Positions 60,428-64,000 of a DNA stretch of 64,000 nucleotides are shown in pieces; position 1 is the first letter of the stretch, and the number at the start of each line of letters is the position of its first letter. Below the pieces are notes generated by a model. That model was not told the origin of the DNA and did no database searches. It was given only the letters and a program-made list of their open reading frames with translations. The DNA is from Gammaproteobacteria bacterium (GTDB lineage: Bacteria > Pseudomonadota > Gammaproteobacteria > Pseudomonadales > Azotimanducaceae): contig REEU01000285.1 of the NCBI GenBank assembly GCA_007694905.1, positions 1 to 64,000 on the forward strand, in the 5' to 3' direction. The translations under genes were made by a program, and so were the position numbers.

Positions 60428-60973
60428 ATGACGCGGTTGGTCGACACCTCAGGCATGCACAGGTTCATTGCGGATCTGCCCGCCCTGAGCGCGCGCGTGG
60501 CCGTGCTGGCGGCAATCTGGTGGGTGCTCACCGGCGGCGAGACAAGCTCCTGGGACTGGGGCGTTCCCGCCGTCCTCGTCGCGGCAAGCCTGCGCCCCGG
60601 GCTCGGCAGCGGCGGTGCCTGGCGCTTGAGCCTGATGGGGCTACTGCGGTTTCTGCCGGCATTCGTCTGGTACAACATGCGCGGGGCACTCGAGGTCGCG
60701 ATCCTTGCGCTGGATCCCCGCCGCCATCCCGACCCGGTGTTGATCGGCTATCCGCTACGCCTGCCGCCGGGTCCGGCGCGGGTGTTCATGGCCAATCTCA
60801 TCAACCTGGTTCCCGGCACGCTGAGCACGCGGCTCACCGTACGCGGCATCGAAATCCACGTGCTTACCGCTTCGGTCTCCGTGACCCGAACCCTGACGAT
60901 CCTCGAGCGGCGCGTAGCGGATCTGTTCGCGCTGCAGCTGGCCCCGGGTGCTGTCGGAGACTCGCAACCATGA
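60428..60973 (+). CDS. mrpE: Mrp Na+/H+ antiporter subunit E
   Basis: The 181-residue membrane protein begins with hydrophobic helices (LSARVAVLAAIWWVLTGGE, LLRFLPAFVWYNMRGALEVAILAL) followed by the MrpE signature NLINLVPGTLSTRL and a VHxL segment near the C-terminus. ATGs at 60392 and 60455 are in frame, so the exact start is uncertain. Its stop overlaps the start of the next gene (ATGA). It is the first gene of the operon. Confidence 0.88.
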   Translation: MTRLVDTSGMHRFIADLPALSARVAVLAAIWWVLTGGETSSWDWGVPAVLVAASLRPGLGSGGAWRLSLMGLLRFLPAFVWYNMRGALEVAILALDPRRHPDPVLIGYPLRLPPGPARVFMANLINLVPGTLSTRLTVRGIEIHVLTASVSVTRTLTILERRVADLFALQLAPGAVGDSQP

Positions 60974-61257
60974 CGGTTTTCTATCTGGCCGGCGCGCTGT
61001 TTCTGCTCGGCAATGTGGCCGTGGCCCTGGCCCGGGTGCTGCGCGGACCTACGGCGGCGGACCGTATGTTGAGTGGCGAGCTGATGGGGACCACGGCGGT
61101 GGCCGTTTTGCTGCTGCTCTACGGCGCCACCGGCATCGAAGCCCTGCTCGACGTCGCGCTGGTGTTCGCTATTCTCGCTGCCATGGCCGTGGTCACGTTC
61201 GTCCGGCGGACCTGGCCCGAAGATCCCGTCGACGACAATGGGGGGGAGACGCCATGA
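60970..61257 (+). CDS. mrpF: Mrp antiporter subunit F
   Basis: The 95-residue protein has three hydrophobic helices and the MrpF pattern VLRGPTAADRMLSGELMGTTAVAVLLLLYG ... LDVALVFAILAAMAVVTF. It is translationally coupled to both neighbours by 4-bp overlaps. Confidence 0.92.
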   Translation: MTVFYLAGALFLLGNVAVALARVLRGPTAADRMLSGELMGTTAVAVLLLLYGATGIEALLDVALVFAILAAMAVVTFVRRTWPEDPVDDNGGETP

Positions 61258-61547
61258 TCATGATGGCCGGTACCGTGCTGATCGTGCTGGGTCTGCTGTT
61301 CTTCCTGTCGGGGACGGTGGGCCTGCTGCGCTTCCCTGACGTGTTCACCCGACTGCACGCGCTGAGCAAGGCCGACACGCTGGCGCTGGGCCTGGTCTGC
61401 GCCGGCCTTGCGCTGCACGCGGACGACGGCGCACTGCAACTCAAGCTGCTGCTGATCTGGCTGCTCGTGATCGTTTCCGGCGCCACCTGCTCGAGCCTGA
61501 TCGCGCGCGCTGCCCTCGCCCACGGCATCCGACCCTGGCAACGGTGA
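61254..61547 (+). CDS. mrpG: Mrp antiporter subunit G
   Basis: The 97-residue protein carries the MrpG signature FFLSGTVGLLRFPDVFTRLHALSKADTLALGLVCAG and a third helix LLIWLLVIVSGATCSSLIARAAL. It overlaps mrpF by 4 bp. Confidence 0.93.
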   Translation: MIMMAGTVLIVLGLLFFLSGTVGLLRFPDVFTRLHALSKADTLALGLVCAGLALHADDGALQLKLLLIWLLVIVSGATCSSLIARAALAHGIRPWQR

Positions 61548-61554
61548 CGGCCTG

Positions 61555-62490
61555 ATGCATCCCGTCGAAGTCACCTTCGATGCCCTGCTGCTGTTCAGCA
61601 TGGTCGTACTGGCGTGGCAGGGCGTGCACGCGCGCAACATGTTCCGCGCGGTGGTCAGCTTCATGATGTTCGGCCTGCTGACAGCCGTGGCCTGGGTGCG
61701 GCTGGAGGCACCCGACATCGCGCTCGCCGAGGCGTCGCTCGGCGCCGGACTCACCGGTGCGCTGCTGCTGGCGACGCTGGGTCGCCTGGGACCGGAACGG
61801 CGCGGCCCCCGCCGGCGACGTGCCATGAAGCTGTCCATGCTGCCCTGGCTGGCACTGGGTCTCGTGGGCACGACGGTTCTGCTGGCCGTGACCCTCTCGC
61901 TGCCGGCACCAGGACTGGGCGAGGCGGTGCTCGCCGCCATGCCTGCGGCAGGGGTCGACTCACCGGTGACCGCCGTGCTGCTCAATTTCCGCGCCTGGGA
62001 CACGCTGCTGGAGATCGGGGTGATGCTACTGGCCGTCATCGCGCTGTGGTCGCTAGGGCAGGACGTTCTGGCGAGCACGTCGCGGCTGCCGGCACCGGCC
62101 CTGCCGGCGCTGGTGCGGGTGCTGTTCCCGTTGTTCGTGCTGAGCACGTTCTACCTGCTTTGGCGTGGAGGCCACGGCCCCGGCGGCGCCTTTCCGGCAG
62201 GCGCTCTGCTCGCGGCCGGCCTGGTGCTGGCGTTGCTCGCGGGGGCACGGGTACCCGAGCGGATGCGGGGTGCGCCGCTGCGCTGGGCGGTGGGCGGCGG
62301 CCTGTTTGCTTTCCTGATCGTCGCCGTCGGGGGGATGTGGGCGGCCGGGGCCTTCTTCGCCTATCCGCCGCAGCACGCGTCGATTCTCATCGCCATCGTC
62401 GAGATCGCGGCAGGGCTGTCCATCGGCGTGATGCTCACCGCCCTGTTTCTCGGCGGCGAGCCCACGGAAGTCAGGCGAGGACGAACGTGA
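61555..62490 (+). CDS. Fused DUF4040-MrpB antiporter subunit
   Basis: The 311-residue protein joins a DUF4040/MbhD-like part (residues 1-80, NMFRAVVSFMMFGLLTAVAWVRLEAPDIALAEASLGAGLTGALLL) to an MrpB-like part (from about 90, FRAWDTLLEIGVMLLAVIALWSLG ... FYLLWRGGHGPGGAFPAGALLAAG). In standard mrp operons these lie at the C-terminus of MrpA and in MrpB. The fusion fits the Mbh-like order seen here. Confidence 0.88.
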   Translation: MHPVEVTFDALLLFSMVVLAWQGVHARNMFRAVVSFMMFGLLTAVAWVRLEAPDIALAEASLGAGLTGALLLATLGRLGPERRGPRRRRAMKLSMLPWLALGLVGTTVLLAVTLSLPAPGLGEAVLAAMPAAGVDSPVTAVLLNFRAWDTLLEIGVMLLAVIALWSLGQDVLASTSRLPAPALPALVRVLFPLFVLSTFYLLWRGGHGPGGAFPAGALLAAGLVLALLAGARVPERMRGAPLRWAVGGGLFAFLIVAVGGMWAAGAFFAYPPQHASILIAIVEIAAGLSIGVMLTALFLGGEPTEVRRGRT

Positions 62491-62765
62491 GCCTGCCGCC
62501 CGGCACGCTGTTCCTGTTGGCGTCCGCGTTGCTGTTCGCCATCGGCACCCACGGCCTGGTGACTTGCCGTCATCTCCTGCGCAAGGTGCTGGCGCTGAAC
62601 GTGGCCACCACCGGTGTTTTTTTGCTCCTGGTGACCCTGGGCCGCAGCGGTACGACTGTGGATCCCGTGCCCCATGCCATGGTGCTGACCGGTATCGTGG
62701 TGGCGCTGAGCACCACCGCCGTGGCGTTGGGGCTGATCGTCCGCCTCGAGCGACGGCGACCCTGA
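62487..62765 (+). CDS. mrpC: Mrp antiporter subunit C (NuoK-like)
   Basis: The 92-residue protein starts at a GTG overlapping the previous stop (GTGA). Three helices and the motif HLLRKVLALNVATTGVFLLLVTLG ... DPVPHAMVLTGIVVALSTTAVALGL identify the NuoK/MrpC family. Confidence 0.92.
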   Translation: MSLPPGTLFLLASALLFAIGTHGLVTCRHLLRKVLALNVATTGVFLLLVTLGRSGTTVDPVPHAMVLTGIVVALSTTAVALGLIVRLERRRP

Positions 62766-62769
62766 CGCC

Positions 62770-64000
62770 GTGGATCTGCCGTCGACCGCCGTACTCGTCG
62801 TCGTCCTCGTGACGTTGCCCCTGGCAGCAGCCACCCTGCTCTTCGCCAGCGGCCGGCAGCCGCGAACGCTGACCCTCGCGGCAGCGCTGCTGTTGACCGT
62901 CGCCGCGCTGGCGCTGGGCTGGAACGTGCACATCGAGGGCGTCAGCGTGCATCGCATCGGCGGCTGGGCCGCACCGCTCGGCATTCACTGGCAGGTCACA
63001 CCATCGGGAACGGTGATGCTGCTGGCCACCGCGCTGGTGGGGCTCGCAGGCGCAGTCTACGGGGCCGGTTATTTCCTGCATCGGGCAGGACCCGAGGGAC
63101 GCATGGCGCGAGTCTTCATGCCGCTTTGGCTGTTCGCCTGGGGCGGCCTGAATGCGCTGTTCGTGGCGGCGGACCTGTTCAACCTGTACGTGGCGCTGGA
63201 AGTGATGACGCTTGCATCGGTGGCGCTGGTGGCCCTGTCCGCCCGGCGCATGGCGCTGCAGGCGGCCATGCGTTACCTGCTTGCCGGCCTGTTCGGTTCG
63301 GTGATCTACCTGCTCGGCGTGGCGCTGCTCTACGGCCAGTACGGGGTCCTCGATTTCGATGCGCTCGCCACGATGCTGGATCCGGACGACCCGGGCAGCC
63401 GCGCCGGTGCCGTGGCCCTGACCGTCGGACTGCTGGCGAAGGCCGCGATCTTTCCGCTGCACTTCTGGCTGCCGGGGGCTCACGGCCGGGCAGAACCGCC
63501 GGTCAGCGCGCTGCTCTCCGGTCTGGTGGTGGCGGCGGCGTTCTACCTGATGCTGCGACTGTGGTTCGGTCCGCTTGCGGGCATGCTGAACTTCGGCGCC
63601 GGGACGCTGCTAGGCGTGCTCGGGGCCGGAGCGCTGCTCTGGGGCGGCGTGCTGGCGTTGCTGCAGCGGCGCCTGAAGATGCTGGTGGCCTACTCCACCG
63701 TGTCCCAGTTCGGATTCGCCATGCTGGTGTTTCCGCTGGCAGTCAGCGGCAACCGAGCGCCGGTGCTCGCCGGCGGCACCCTGCTGCTGGCCAATCACGC
63801 CCTGGCGAAGGCAGCGCTGTTCCTCGCAGCCGGCACCCTGGTCCGGGCCAGCGGCAGCGAGCGGATCGGGCAGCTGGTGGGCTTTTCCGGGCGCGCCCGC
63901 TGGGCCTGGCTGGCGGTGATCCTGGCCTCGGCTGCGTTGATCGGCCTGCCGCCGACACTCGGCTTCAGCGCCAAGTGGCTGCTGCTGCAGGCCGCGGTCA
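62770..64000 (+). CDS. mrpD: Mrp antiporter subunit D, partial (runs off right edge)
   Basis: The frame from the GTG at 62770 is open to the window end, 410 residues, truncated. It shows the NuoL/M/N-type proton-channel signatures FNLYVALEVMTLASVALVALS (the conserved Glu of helix 5), KAAIFPLHFWLPGAHGRAEPPVSALLSG (conserved Lys and His) and RRLKMLVAYSTVSQFGFAMLV. It starts 4 bp after mrpC. Downstream genes of the operon are outside the window. Confidence 0.93.
   Translation, partial: MDLPSTAVLVVVLVTLPLAAATLLFASGRQPRTLTLAAALLLTVAALALGWNVHIEGVSVHRIGGWAAPLGIHWQVTPSGTVMLLATALVGLAGAVYGAGYFLHRAGPEGRMARVFMPLWLFAWGGLNALFVAADLFNLYVALEVMTLASVALVALSARRMALQAAMRYLLAGLFGSVIYLLGVALLYGQYGVLDFDALATMLDPDDPGSRAGAVALTVGLLAKAAIFPLHFWLPGAHGRAEPPVSALLSGLVVAAAFYLMLRLWFGPLAGMLNFGAGTLLGVLGAGALLWGGVLALLQRRLKMLVAYSTVSQFGFAMLVFPLAVSGNRAPVLAGGTLLLANHALAKAALFLAAGTLVRASGSERIGQLVGFSGRARWAWLAVILASAALIGLPPTLGFSAKWLLLQAAV

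Noticed and set aside
62053-63483. 476-residue minus-strand frame
   Set aside because: Antisense to mrpB, mrpC and mrpD; extreme Gln/Arg/His content.
1-64000. CRISPR array, rRNA, complete IS element
   Set aside because: No regularly spaced repeats with unique spacers, no rRNA-like stretch and no transposase with flanking inverted repeats were found; the Rpn gene is the only transposase-related gene.

Overview
The window is 64 kb of high-GC chromosomal DNA from a free-living Gram-negative bacterium. TonB-dependent receptors, outer-membrane barrels, lipoproteins, an OmpA/MotY-like protein, DUF6482- and DUF6435-like small proteins and a UrcA-family protein point to a gammaproteobacterium, perhaps a marine or soil lineage near the Steroidobacterales/Woeseiales; that placement is inference and no rRNA or tRNA gene is present to support it. 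No prophage, complete insertion sequence or CRISPR array was seen. The mobile or decaying DNA consists of an Rpn-type nuclease/transposase gene with a shredded second copy, a 43-bp interspersed repeat, an inverted partial copy of the agmatinase-like gene, and several broken genes.

Layout. 0-7 kb: partial InlB-repeat lipoprotein, Tat-exported nitroreductase-like protein with a MarR regulator, HAD phosphatase, PEBP-like protein coupled to an amidase lipoprotein. 7-16 kb: alkane monooxygenase plus rubredoxin; cupin; a NemR-like TetR gene in tandem with an alpha/beta-hydrolase-LuxR fusion; DUF4242/LysR divergon; a decayed stretch; a VOC/SoxR divergon with a near-consensus SoxR box and a SoxR lacking about 30 residues of its DNA-binding domain. 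16-30 kb: a carbohydrate-use locus (GH3 glycosidase, TonB receptor, sulfatase, TetR, GPH-type symporter, Asp-box sialidase-like lipoprotein, SDR, second TonB receptor). 31-36 kb: phosphotransferase-like protein, Rieske oxygenase with reversed domain order, esterase, VapBC, lytic transglycosylase. 36-50 kb: membrane hydrolase, OmpA/MotY-like protein, PhyH oxygenase, YjiH-type membrane protein, gamma-glutamyltransferase, acyltransferase, DUF21 protein, Na/Pi-type transporter. 50-57 kb: UrcA, agmatinase-family enzyme, SLC13-type transporter with a partner protein, Fic-like protein with an operator array, Rpn protein. 57-64 kb: beta-propeller lipoprotein, AhpD-like protein, and an Mrp antiporter operon (E-F-G-B-C-D) running off the right edge.

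How the genes work together. The clearest system is at 15.8-24.1 kb. A TetR-family gene overlaps a sulfatase gene; downstream is a TonB receptor-GH3 operon and divergently a sugar:cation symporter. Each of the three promoter regions carries an inverted repeat of the form TATCCA-N2-TGGATA placed on or next to a recognisable promoter. This reads as a compact TetR-controlled scavenging locus for a sulfated or decorated glycan or glycoside: outer-membrane uptake, desulfation, inner-membrane import and intracellular hydrolysis. The substrate cannot be told from sequence. The other coherent units are alkB-rubredoxin for alkane hydroxylation, PEBP-amidase, TetR-hydrolase/LuxR, and the Mrp operon, whose gene order resembles that of Mbh-type hydrogenase antiporter modules.
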